Below, one piece after another: positions 41,101 through 54,170 of a DNA stretch of 64,000 bases. The notes under the pieces are model-generated. The model saw nothing but the letters and a program-made list of their open reading frames with translations, was not told the origin of the DNA and made no database searches. The translations under genes and the position numbers were made by a program. Position 1 is the stretch's first letter, and each line of letters starts with the position of its first letter. The stretch is from Nansenia antarctica (lineage: Eukaryota; Chordata; Actinopteri; Argentiniformes; Microstomatidae). The DNA lies in contig OZ022354.1 in the NCBI GenBank assembly GCA_963989245.1, positions 579,001 through 643,000 on the forward strand, written 5' to 3'.

Positions 41101-44100
41101 GAGTGACATCACAGTAGTAATGACATCACAGTAGACAGTAGGAGAGTGACATCACAGTAGTAATGACATCACAGTAGACAGAAGGAGAGTGACATCACAG
41201 TAGTAATGACATCACAGTAGTAGTGACATCACAGTGGCAGCAGACAGAAGGAGAGTGACATCACAGTAGACAGAAAGAGAGTGACATCACAGTAGACAGT
41301 AGGAGAGTGACATCACAGTAGTAGTGACATCACAGTAGACAGTAGGAGAGTGACATCACAGTAGACAGTAGGAGAGTGACATCACAGTAGTAATGACATC
41401 ACAGTAGACAGTAGGAGAGTGACATCACAGTAGTTATGAAATCACAGTAGACAGAAGGAGAGTGACATCACAGTAGTAATGACATCACAGTAGTAGTGAC
41501 ATCACAGTGGCAGCAGACAGAAGTAGAGTGACATCACAGTAGACAGTAGGAGAGTGACATCACAGTAGTAGTGACATCATAGTAGACAGAAGGAGAGTGA
41601 CATCACAGTAGACAGTAGGAGAGTGACATCACAGTAGTAGTGACAGCATAGTAGACAGAAGGAGAGTGACATCACAGTAGACAGAAGGAGAGTAAAATCA
41701 CAGTAGACAGAAGGTGAGTGACATCACAGTAGACAGAAGGAAATTGACATCACAGTAGACAGAAGGAGAGTGACATCACAGTAGTAATGACATCACAGTA
41801 GTAGTGACATCACAGTAGCAGCAGACAGAAGGAGAATGACATCACAGTAGACAGAAGGAGAGTGACATCACAGTAGCAGCAGACAGAAGGAGAGTGACAT
41901 CACAGTAGACAGAAGGAGAGTGACATCACAGTAGACAGTAGGAGAGTGACATCACAGTAGTAGTGACATCACAGTAGACAGTAGGAGAGTGACATCACAG
42001 TAGACAGTAGGAGAGTGACATCACAGTAGTAATGACATCACAGTAGACAGTAGGAGAGTGACATCACAGTAGACAGAAGGAGAGTGACATCACAGTAGAC
42101 AGAAGGAGAGTGACATCACAGTAGACAGTAGGAGAGTGACATCACAGTAGTAGTGACATCATAGTAGACAGAAGGAGAATGACATCACAGTAGACAGTAG
42201 GAGAGTGACATCACAGTAGTAGTGACATCATAGTAGACAGAAGGAGAGTGACATCACAGTAGACAGAAGGAGAGTGACATCACAGTAGACAGTAGGAGAG
42301 TGACATCACAGTAGTAGTGACATCACAGTAGACAGAAGGAGAGTGACATCACAGTAGTAGTGACATCATAGTAGACAGAAGGAGAGTGACATCACAGTAG
42401 ACAGAAGGAGAGTGACATCACAGTAGACAGTAGGAGAGTGACATTACAGTAGTAGTGACATCACAGTAGACAGTAGGAGAGTGACATCACAGTAGACAGT
42501 AGGAGAGTGACATCACAGTAGACAGTAGGAGAGTGACATCACAGTAGTAATGACATCACAGTAGACAGTAGGAGAGTGACATCACAGTAGACAGAAGGAG
42601 AGTGACATCACAGTAGACAGTAGGAGAGTGACATCACAGTAGTAGTGACATCATAGTAGACAGAAGGAGAGTGACATCACAGTAGACAGTAGGAGAGTGA
42701 CATCACAGTAGTAGTGACATCATAGTAGACAGAAGGAGAGTGACATCACAGTAGACAGAAGGAGAGTGACATCACAGTAGACAGTAGGAGAGTGACATCA
42801 CAGTAGTAGTGACATCACAGTAGACAGAAGGAGAGTGACATCACAGTAGTAGTGACATCATAGTAGACAGAAGGAGAGTGACATCACATTAGACAGTAGG
42901 ATAGTGACATCACAGTAGTAGTGACATCACAGTAGACAGTAGGAGAGTGACATCACAGTAGTAATGACATCACAGTAGACAGTAGGAGAGTGACATCACA
43001 GTAGTAATGACATCACAGTAGACAGAAGGAGAGTGACATCACAGTAGCAGCAGACAGAAGGAGAATGACATCACAGTAGACAGAAGGAGAGTGACATCAC
43101 AGTAGTAATGACATCACAGTAGTAGTGACATCACAGAGGCAGCAGACAGAAGGAGAGTGACATCACAGTAGACAGTAGGAGAGTGACATCACAGTAGTAG
43201 TGACATCATAGTAGACAGAAGGAGAGTGACATCACAGTAGACAGTAGGAGAGTGACATCACAGTAGAAGGGACATCACAGTAGACAGAAGGAGAGTGACA
43301 TCACAGTAGACAGTAGGAGAGTGACATCACAGTAGTAGTGACATCATAGTAGACAGAAGGAGAGTGACATCACAGTAGACAGAAGGAGAGTGACATCACA
43401 GTAGTAATGACATCACAGTAGTAGTGACATCACAGTGGCAGCAGACAGAAGGAGAGTGACATCACAGTAGACAGTAGGAGAGTGACATCACAGTAGTAGT
43501 GACATCACAGTAGACAGAAGGAGAGTGACATCACAGTAGACAGAAGGAGAGTGACATCACAGTAGACAGTAGGAGAGTGACATCACAGTAGTAGTGACAT
43601 CACAGTAGACAGTAGGAGAGTGACATCACAGTAGACAGTAGGAGAGTGACATCACAGTAGTAATGACATCACAGTAGTAGTGACATCACAGTGGCAGCAG
43701 ACAGAAGGAGAGTGACATCACAGTAGACAGTAGGAGAGTGACATCACAGTAGTAGTGACATCACAGTAGACAGTAGGAGAGTGACATCACAGTAGACAGT
43801 AGGAGAGTGACATCACAGTAGTAGTGACATCATAGTAGACAGTAGGAGAGTGACATCACAGTAGACAGAAGGAGAGTGACATCACAGTAGACAGAAGGAG
43901 AGTGACATCACAGTAGACAGTAGGAGAGTGACATCACAGTAGTAGTGACATCATAGTAGACAGAAGGAGAGTGACATCACAGTAGACAGTAGGAGAGTGA
44001 CATCACAGTAGTAATGACATCACAGTAGACAGTAGGAGAGTGACATCACAGTAGTAATGACATCACAGTAGACAGAAGGAGAGTGACATCACAGTAGTAA

Positions 44101-46123
44101 TGACATCACAGTAGTAGTGACATCACAGTGGCAGCAGACAGAAGGAGAGTGACATCACAGTAGACAGAAAGAGAGTGACATCACAGTAGACAGTAGGAGA
44201 GTGACATCACAGTAGTAGTGACATCACAGTAGACAGTAGGAGAGTGACATCACAGTAGACAGTAGGAGAGTGACATCACAGTAGTAATGACATCACAGTA
44301 GACAGTAGGAGAGTGACATCACAGTAGTTATGAAATCACAGTAGACAGAAGGAGAGTGACATCACCGTAGTAATGACATCACAGTAGTAGTGACATCACA
44401 GTGGCAGCAGACAGAAGTAGAGTGACATCACAGTAGACAGTAGGAGAGTGACATCACAGTAGTAGTGACATCATAGTAGACAGAAGGAGAGTGACATCAC
44501 AGTAGACAGTAGGAGAGTGACATCACAGTAGTAGTGACAGCATAGTAGACAGAAGGAGAGTGACATCACAGTAGACAGAAGGAGAGTAAAATCACAGTAG
44601 ACAGAAGGTGAGTGACATCACAGTAGACAGAAGGAAAGTGACATCACAGTAGACAGAAGGAGAGTGACATCACAGTAGTAATGACATCACAGTAGTAGTG
44701 ACATCACAGTAGCAGCAGACAGAAGGAGAATGACATCACAGTAGACAGAAGGAGAGTGACATCACAGTAGCAGCAGACAGAAGGAGAGTGACATCACAGT
44801 AGACAGAAGAAGAGTGACATCACAGTAGACAGTAGGAGAGTGACATCACAGTAGTAGTGACATCACAGTAGACAGTAGGAGAGTGACATCACAGTAGACA
44901 GTAGGAGAGTGACATCACAGTAGTAATGACATCACAGTAGACAGTAGGAGAGTGACATCACAGTAGACAGAAGGAGAGTGACATCACAGTAGACAGAAGG
45001 AGAGTGACATCACAGTAGACAGTAGGAGAGTGACATCACAGTAGTAGTGACATCATAGTAGACAGAAGGAGAATGACATCACAGTAGACAGTAGGAGAGT
45101 GACATCACAGTAGTAGTGACATCATAGTAGACAGAAGGAGAGTGACATCACAGTAGACAGAAGGAGAGTGACATCACAGTAGACAGTAGGAGAGTGACAT
45201 CACAGTAGTAGTGACATCACAGTAGACAGAAGGAGAGTGACATCACAGTAGTAGTGACATCATAGTAGACAGAAGGAGAGTGACATCACAGTAGACAGAA
45301 GGAGAGTGACATCACAGTAGACAGTAGGAGAGTGACATTACAGTAGTAGTGACATCACAGTAGACAGTAGGAGAGTGACATCACAGTAGACAGTAGGAGA
45401 GTGACATCACAGTAGACAGTAGGAGAGTGACATCACAGTAGTAATGACATCACAGTAGACAGTAGGAGAGTGACATCACAGTAGACAGAAGGAGAGTGAC
45501 ATCACAGTAGACAGTAGGAGAGTGACATCACAGTAGTAGTGACATCATAGTAGACAGAAGGAGAGTGACATCACAGTAGACAGTAGGAGAGTGACATCAC
45601 AGTAGTAGTGACATCATAGTAGACAGAAGGAGAGTGACATCACAGTAGACAGAAGGAGAGTGACATCACAGTAGACAGTAGGAGAGTGACATCACAGTAG
45701 TAGTGACATCACAGTAGACAGAAGGAGAGTGACATCACAGTAGTAGTGACATCATAGTAGACAGAAGGAGAGTGACATCACAGAAGACAGAAGGAGAGTG
45801 ACATCACAGTAGACAGTAGGAGAGTGACATCACAGTAGTAGTGACATCATAGTAGACAGAAGGAGAGTGACATCACATTAGACAGTAGGATAGTGACATC
45901 ACAGTAGTAGTGACATCACAGTAGACAGTAGGAGAGTGACATCACAGTAGTAATGACATCACAGTAGACAGTAGGAGAGTGACATCACAGTAGTAATGAC
46001 ATCACAGTAGACAGAAGGAGAGTGACATCACAGTAGCAGCAGACAGAAGGAGAATGACATCACAGTAGACAGAAGGAGAGTGACATCACAGTAGTAATGA
46101 CATCACAGTAGTAGTGACATCAC
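26135..46123. repeat. Regular HOR domain, 2894/2989-bp repeat
   Basis: The landmark monomer CAGAGGCAGCAG occurs at 26135, 29029, 32018, 34912, 37251, 40240, 43134 and 46123. Intervals are 2894, 2989, 2894, 2339, 2989, 2894 and 2989 bp. The 95-bp difference between the two forms equals 26+26+43, an extra run of monomers upstream of the CATTAGACAGTAGGATAG marker. Each full HOR is about 120 monomers. Other landmarks (GTAAAATCACAG, AGAAGGGACATC, TTATGAAATCAC) recur in the same order. The single short interval (2339) is the junction of a larger duplication. This is the most homogenised part of the window. Confidence 0.9.
26694..43208. repeat. 8222-bp tandem duplication of about three HORs
   Basis: Copy A runs from about 26.7 to 34.95 kb and copy B from about 34.95 to 43.2 kb, at an exact 8222-bp offset. 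A private variant, GGAAATTGAC in place of GGAAAGTGAC, occurs only at 33521 and 41743, exactly 8222 bp apart. Left of the junction the sequence follows the CAGAGGCAGCAG paralogue. From 34987 it follows the CAGTGGCAGCAG paralogue seen at about 26690. The crossover therefore falls within 34916-34986, about 71 bp where both paralogues are identical. This accounts for the short 2339-bp HOR interval without any separate deletion. Confidence 0.82.
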
Positions 46124-49100
46124 AGAGGCAGCAGACAGAAGGAGAGTGACATCACAGTAGACAGTAGGAGAGTGACATCACAGTAGTAGTGACATCATAG
46201 TAGACAGAAGGAGAGTGACATCACAGTAGACAGTAGGAGAGTGACATCACAGTAGAAGGGACATCACAGTAGACAGAAGGAGAGTGACATCACAGTAGAC
46301 AGTAGGAGAGTGACATCACAGTAGTAGTGACATCATAGTAGACAGAAGGAGAGTGACATCACAGTAGACAGAAGGAGAGTGACATCACAGTAGTAATGAC
46401 ATCACAGTAGTAGTGACATCACAGTGGCAGCAGACAGAAGGAGAGTGACATCACAGTAGACAGTAGGAGAGTGACATCACAGTAGTAGTGACATCACAGT
46501 AGACAGAAGGAGAGTGACATCACAGTAGACAGAAGGAGAGTGACATCACAGTAGACAGTAGGAGAGTGACATCACAGTAGTAGTGACATCATAGTAGACA
46601 GAAGGAGAGTGACATCACAGTAGACAGTAGGAGAGTGACATCACAGTAGTAGTGACATTATAGTAGACAGAAGGAGAGTGACATCACAGTAGTAGTGACA
46701 TCATAGTAGACAGAAGGAGAGTGACATCACAGTAGTAGTGACATCATAGTAGACAGAAGGAGAGTGACATCACAGTAGTAGTGACATCATAGTAGACAGT
46801 AGGAGAGTGACATCACAGTAGTAGTGACATCATAGTAGACAGAAGGAGAGTGACATCACAGTAGACAGTAGGAGAGTGACATCACAGTAGTAGTGACATC
46901 ACAGTAGACAGAAGGAGAGTGACATCACAGTAGACAGAAAGAGAGTGACATCACAGTAGACAGTAGGAGAGTGACATCACAGTAGTAGTGACATCACAGT
47001 AGACAGTAGGAGAGTGACATCACAGTAGACAGTAGGAGAGTGACATCACAGTAGTAATGACATCACAGTAGACAGAAGGAGAGTGACATCACAGTAGTAA
47101 TGACATCACAGTAGTAGTGACATCACAGTGGCAGCAGACAGAAGTAGAGTGACATCACAGTAGACAGTAGGAGAGTGATATCACAGTAGTAGTGACATCA
47201 CAGTAGACAGAAGGAGAGTGACATCACAGTAGACAGAAGGAGAGTGACATCACAGTAGACAGAAGGAGAGTAAAATCACAGTAGACAGAAGGTGAGTGAC
47301 ATCTCAGTAGACAGAAGGAAAGTGACATCACAGTAGACAGAAGGAGAGTGACATCACAGTAGTAATGACATCACAGTAGTAGTGACATCACAGTAGCAGC
47401 AGACAGAAGGAGAATGACATCACAGTAGACAGAAGGAGAGTGACATCACAGTAGCAGCAGACAGAAGGAGAGTGACATCACAGTAGACAGAAGGAGAGTG
47501 ACATCACAGTAGACAGTAGGAGAGTGACATCACAGTAGTAGTGACATCACAGTAGACAGTAGGAGAGTGACATCACAGTAGACAGTAGGAGAGTGACATC
47601 ACAGTAGTAATGACATCACAGTAGACAGTAGGAGAGTGACATCACAGTAGACAGAAGGAAAGTGACATCACAGTAGACAGAAGGAGAGTGACATCACAGT
47701 AGTAATGACATCACAGTAGTAGTGACATCACAGTAGCAGCAGACAGAAGGAGAATGACATCACAGTAGACAGAAGGAGAGTGACATCACAGTAGTAATGA
47801 CATCACAGTAGACAGTAGGAGAGTGACATCACAGTAGTAATGACATCACAGTAGACAGAAGGAGAGTGACATCACAGTAGTAATGACATCACAGTAGTAG
47901 TGACATCACAGTGGCAGCAGACAGAAGGAGAGTGACATCACAGTAGACAGAAAGAGAGTGACATCACAGTAGACAGTAGGAGAGTGACATCACAGTAGTA
48001 GTGACATCACAGTAGACAGTAGGAGAGTGACATCACAGTAGACAGTAGGAGAGTGACATCACAGTAGTAATGACATCACAGTAGACAGTAGGAGAGTGAC
48101 ATCACAGTAGTTATGAAATCACAGTAGACAGAAGGAGAGTGACATCACAGTAGTAATGACATCACAGTAGTAGTGACATCACAGTGGCAGCAGACAGAAG
48201 TAGAGTGACATCACAGTAGACAGTAGGAGAGTGACATCACAGTAGTAGTGACATCATAGTAGACAGAAGGAGAGTGACATCACAGTAGACAGTAGGAGAG
48301 TGACATCACAGTAGTAGTGACAGCATAGTAGACAGAAGGAGAGTGACATCACATTAGACAGAAGGAGAGTAAAATCACAGTAGACAGAAGGTGAGTGACA
48401 TCACAGTAGACAGAAGGAAAGTGACATCACAGTAGACAGAAGGAGAGTGACATCACAGTAGTAATGACATCACAGTAGTAGTGACATCACAGTAGCAGCA
48501 GACAGAAGGAGAATGACATCACAGTAGACAGAAGGAGAGTGACATCACAGTAGCAGCAGACAGAAGGAGAGTGACATCACAGTAGACAGAAGGAGAGTGA
48601 CATCACAGTAGACAGTAGGAGAGTGACATCACAGTAGTAGTGACATCACAGTAGACAGTAGGAGAGTGACATCACAGTAGACAGTAGGAGAGTGACATCA
48701 CAGTAGTAATGACATCACAGTAGACAGTAGGAGAGTGACATCACAGTAGACAGAAGGAGAGTGACATCACAGTAGACAGAAGGAGAGTGACATCACAGTA
48801 GACAGTAGGAGAGTGACATCACAGTAGTAGTGACATCATAGTAGACAGAAGGAGAGTGACATCACAGTAGACAGTAGGAGAGTGACATCACAGTAGTAGT
48901 GACATCATAGTAGACAGAAGGAGAGTGACATCACAGTAGACAGTAGGAGAGTGACATCACAGTAGTAGTGACATCACAGTAGACAGAAGGAGAGTGACAT
49001 CACAGTAGACAGTAGGAGAGTGACATCACAGTAGTAGTGACATCATAGTAGACAGAAGGAGAGTGACATCACAGTAGACAGAAGGAGAGTGACATCACAG

Positions 49101-49556
49101 TAGTAATGACATCACAGTAGTAGTGACATCACAGTGGCAGCAGACAGAAGGAGAGTGACATCACAGTAGACAGTAGGAGAGTGACATCACAGTAGTAGTG
49201 ACATCACAGTAGACAGAAGGAGAGTGACATCACAGTAGACAGAAGGAGAGTGACATCACAGTAGACAGTAGGAGAGTGACATCACAGTAGTAGTGACATC
49301 ATAGTAGACAGAAGGAGAGTGACATCACAGTAGACAGTAGGAGAGTGACATCACAGTAGTAGTGACATTATAGTAGACAGAAGGAGAGTGACATCACAGT
49401 AGTAGTGACATCATAGTAGACAGAAGGAGAGTGACATCACAGTAGTAGTGACATCATAGTATACAGAAGGAGAGTGACATCACAGTAGTAGTGACATCAT
49501 AGTAGACAGTAGGAGAGTGACATCACAGTAGTAGTGACATCATAGTAGACAGAAGG
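46124..49556. repeat. Satellite transition stretch with 43-bp alternation
   Basis: Ordinary monomers with mixed HOR order. From about 46650 to 46850 a 17-bp and a 26-bp monomer alternate as a 43-bp dimer with the TGACATCATA core, starting at a TGACATTATA variant. The same block recurs at about 49365-49560 (with one ATACAG tail near 49461), 51570-51770, 59670-59870 and 62000-62190, and first at about 5080-5300. The GTAAAATCACAG landmark is at about 47270 and 48369. The AGAAGGGACATC variant of the 14-46 kb region is last seen at about 46254 and is replaced by TAGTGACATC at the same HOR position further right. Confidence 0.85.
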
Positions 49557-52500
49557 AGAGTGACATCACAGTAGACAGTAGGAGAGTGACATCACAGTAG
49601 TAGTGACATCACAGTAGACAGAAGGAGAGTGACATCACAGTAGACAGAAGGAGAGTGACATCACAGTAGACAGAAGGAGAGTAAAATCACAGTAGACAGA
49701 AGGTGAGTGACATCTCAGTAGACAGAAGGAAAGTGACATCACAGTAGACAGAAGGAGAGTGACATCACAGTAGTAATGACATCACAGTAGTAGTGACATC
49801 ACAGTAGCAGCAGACAGAAGGAGAATGACATCACAGTAGACAGAAGGAGAGTGACATCACAGTAGCAGCAGACAGAAGGAGAGTGACATCACAGTAGACA
49901 GAAGGAGAGTGACATCACAGTAGACAGTAGGAGAGTGACATCACAGTAGTAGTGACATCACAGTAGACAGTAGGAGAGTGACATCACAGTAGACAGTAGG
50001 AGAGTGACATCACAGTAGTAATGACATCACAGTAGACAGTAGGAGAGTGACATCACAGTAGACAGAAGGAAAGTGACATCACAGTAGACAGAAGGAGAGT
50101 GACATCACAGTAGTAATGACATCACAGTAGTAGTGACATCACAGTAGCAGCAGACAGAAGGAGAATGACATCACAGTAGACAGAAGGAGAGTGACATCAC
50201 AGTAGCAGCAGACAGAAGGAGAGTGACATCACAGTAGACAGAAGGAGAGTGACATCACAGTAGACAGTAGGAGAGTGACATCACAGTAGTAGTGACATCA
50301 CAGTAGACAGTAGGAGAGTGACATCACAGTAGACAGTAGGAGAGTGACATCACAGTAGTAATGACATCACAGTAGACAGTAGGAGAGTGACATCACAGTA
50401 GACAGAAGGAGAGTGACATCACAGTAGACAGAAGGAGAGTGACATCACAGTAGACAGTAGGAGAGTGACATCACAGTAGTAGTGACATCATAGTAGACAG
50501 AAGGAGAGTGACATCACAGTAGACAGTAGGAGAGTGACATCACAGTAGTAGTGACATCATAGTAGACAGAAGGAGAGTGACATCACAGTAGACAGAAGGA
50601 GAGTGACATCACAGTAGACAGTAGGAGAGTGACATCACAGTAGTAGTGACATCACAGTAGACAGAAGGAGAGTGACATCACAGTAGTAGTGACATCATAG
50701 TAGACAGAAGGAGAGTGACATCACAGTAGACAGAAGGAGAGTGACATCACAGTAGACAGTAGGAGAGTGACATCACAGTAGTAGTGACATCATAGTAGAC
50801 AGAAGGAGAGTGACATCACATTAGACAGTAGGATAGTGACATCACAGTAGTAGTGACATCACAGTAGACAGTAGGAGAGTGACATCACAGTAGTAATGAC
50901 ATCACAGTAGTAATGACATCACAGTAGACAGAAGGAGAGTGACATCACAGTAGCAGCAGACAGAAGGAGAATGACATCACAGTAGACAGAAGGAGAGTGA
51001 CATCACAGTAGTAATGACATCACAGTAGTAGTGACATCACAGAGGCAGCAGACAGAAGGAGAGTGACATCACAGTAGACAGTAGGAGAGTGACATCACAG
51101 TAGTAGTGACATCATAGTAGACAGAAGGAGAGTGACATCACAGTAGACAGTAGGAGAGTGACATCACAGTAGTAGTGACATCACAGTAGACAGAAGGAGA
51201 GTGACATCACAGTAGACAGTAGGAGAGTGACATCACAGTAGTAGTGACATCATAGTAGACAGAAGGAGAGTGACATCACAGTAGACAGAAGGAGAGTGAC
51301 ATCACAGTAGTAATGACATCACAGTAGTAGTGACATCACAGTGGCAACAGACAGAAGGAGAGTGAGATCACAGTAGACAGTAGGAGAGTGACATCACAGT
51401 AGTAGTGACATCACAGTAGACAGAAGGAGAGTGACATCACAGTAGACAGAAGGAGAGTGACATCACAGTAGACAGTAGGAGAGTGACATCACAGTAGTAG
51501 TGACATCATAGTAGACAGAAGGAGAGTGACATCACAGTAGACAGTAGGAGAGTGACATCACAGTAGTAGTGACATTATAGTAGACAGAAGGAGAGTGACA
51601 TCACAGTAGTAGTGACATCATAGTAGACAGAAGGAGAGTGACATCACAGTAGTAGTGACATCATAGTAGACAGAAGGAGAGTGACATCACAGTAGTAGTG
51701 ACATCATAGTAGACAGTAGGAGAGTGACATCACAGTAGTAGTGACATCATAGTAGACAGAAGGAGAGTGACATCACAGTAGACAGTAGGAGAGTGACATC
51801 ACAGTAGTAGTGACATCACAGTAGACAGAAGGAGAGTGACATCACAGTAGACAGAAAGAGAGTGTTATCACAGTAGACAGTAGGAGAGTGACATCACAGT
51901 AGTAGTGACATCACAGTAGACAGTAGGAGAGTGACATCACAGTAGACAGTAGGAGAGTGACATCACAGTAGTAATGACATCACAGGAGACAGTAGGAGAG
52001 TGACATCACAGTAGTTATGACATCACAGTAGACAGAAGGAGAGTGACATCACAGTAGTAATGACATCACAGTAGTAGTGACATCACAGTGGCAGCAGACA
52101 GAAGTAGAGTGACATCACAGTAGACAGTAGGAGAGTGACATCACAGTAGTAGTGACATCACAGTAGACAGAAGGAGAGTGACATCACAGTAGACAGAAGG
52201 AGAGTGACATCACAGTAGACAGAAGGAGAGTAAAATCACAGTAGACAGAAGGTGAGTGACATCTCAGTAGACAGAAGGAAAGTGACATCACAGTAGACAG
52301 AAGGAGAGTGACATCACAGTAGTAATGACATCACAGTAGTAGTGACATCACAGTAGCAGCAGACAGAAGGAGAATGACATCACAGTAGACAGAAGGAGAG
52401 TGACATCACAGTAGCAGCAGACAGAAGGAGAGTGACATCACAGTAGACAGAAGGAGAGTGACATCACAGTAGACAGTAGGAGAGTGACATCACAGTAGTA

Positions 52501-54124
52501 GTGACATCACAGTAGACAGTAGGAGAGTGACATCACAGTAGACAGTAGGAGAGTGACATCACAGTAGTAATGACATCACAGTAGACAGTAGGAGAGTGAC
52601 ATCACAGTAGACAGAAGGAAAGTGACATCACAGTAGACAGAAGGAGAGTGACATCACAGTAGTAATGACATCACAGTAGTAGTGACATCACAGTAGCAGC
52701 AGACAGAAGGAGAATGACATCACAGTAGACAGAAGGAGAGTGACATCACAGTAGCAGCAGACAGAAGGAGAGTGACATCACAGTAGACAGAAGGAGAGTG
52801 ACATCACAGTAGACAGTAGGAGAGTGACATCACAGTAGTAGTGACATCACAGTAGACAGTAGGAGAGTGACATCACAGTAGACAGTAGGAGAGTGACATC
52901 ACAGTAGTAATGACATCACAGTAGACAGTAGGAGAGTGACATCACAGTAGACAGAAGGAGAGTGACATCACAGTAGACAGAAGGAGAGTGACATCACAGT
53001 AGACAGTAGGAGAGTGACATCACAGTAGTAGTGACATCATAGTAGACAGAAGGAGAGTGACATCACAGTAGACAGTAGGAGAGTGACATCACAGTAGTAG
53101 TGACATCATAGTAGACAGAAGGAGAGTGACATCACAGTAGACAGAAGGAGAGTGACATCACAGTAGACAGTAGGAGAGTGACATCACAGTAGTAGTGACA
53201 TCACAGTAGACAGAAGGAGAGTGACATCACAGTAGTAGTGACATCATAGTAGACAGAAGGAGAGTGACATCACAGTAGACAGAAGGAGAGTGACATCACA
53301 GTAGACAGTAGGAGAGTGACATCACAGTAGTAGTGACATCATAGTAGACAGAAGGAGAGTGACATCACATTAGACAGTAGGATAGTGACATCACAGTAGT
53401 AGTGACATCACAGTAGACAGTAGGAGAGTGACATCACAGTAGTAATGACATCACAGTAGTAATGACATCACAGTAGACAGAAGGAGAGTGACATCACAGT
53501 AGCAGCAGACAGAAGGAGAATGACATCACAGTAGACAGAAGGAGAGTGACATCACAGTAGTAATGACATCACAGTAGTAGTGACATCACAGAGGCAGCAG
53601 ACAGAAGGAGAGTGACATCACAGTAGACAGTAGGAGAGTGACATCACAGTAGTAGTGACATCATAGTAGACAGAAGGAGAGTGACATCACAGTAGACAGT
53701 AGGAGAGTGACATCACAGTAGTAGTGACATCACAGTAGACAGAAGGAGAGTGACATCACAGTAGACAGTAGGAGAGTGACATCACAGTAGTAGTGACATC
53801 ATAGTAGACAGAAGGAGAGTGACATCACAGTAGACAGAAGGAGAGTGACATCACAGTAGTAATGACATCACAGTAGTAGTGACATCACAGTGGCAACAGA
53901 CAGAAGGAGAGTGAGATCACAGTAGACAGTAGGAGAGTGACATCACAGTAGTAGTGACATCACAGTAGACAGAAGGAGAGTGACATCACAGTAGACAGAA
54001 GGAGAGTGACATCACAGTAGACAGTAGGAGAGTGACATCACAGTAGTAGTGACATCATAGTAGACAGAAGGAGAGTGACATCACAGTAGACAGTAGGAGA
54101 GTGACATCACAGTAGTAGTGACAT
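49557..54124. repeat. 2549-bp tandem duplication
   Basis: Matching copies are about 49557-51575 and 52106-54124 at an offset of 2549 bp. Shared rare variants are GTAAAATCAC at 49681 and 52230, two adjacent GTAATGAC monomers at about 50890 and 53440, and a GTGGCAACAG tail with GTGAGATCAC at 51341 and 53890. About 530 bp following copy 1 (51576-52105) has no counterpart after copy 2, so a later rearrangement trimmed or replaced the end. Single-copy changes inside this last part include GTGTTATCAC near 51863 and CACAGGAGAC near 51983. Confidence 0.82.
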
Positions 54125-54170
54125 CACAGTAGACAGTAGGAGAGTGACATCACAGTAGTAGTGACATCAC

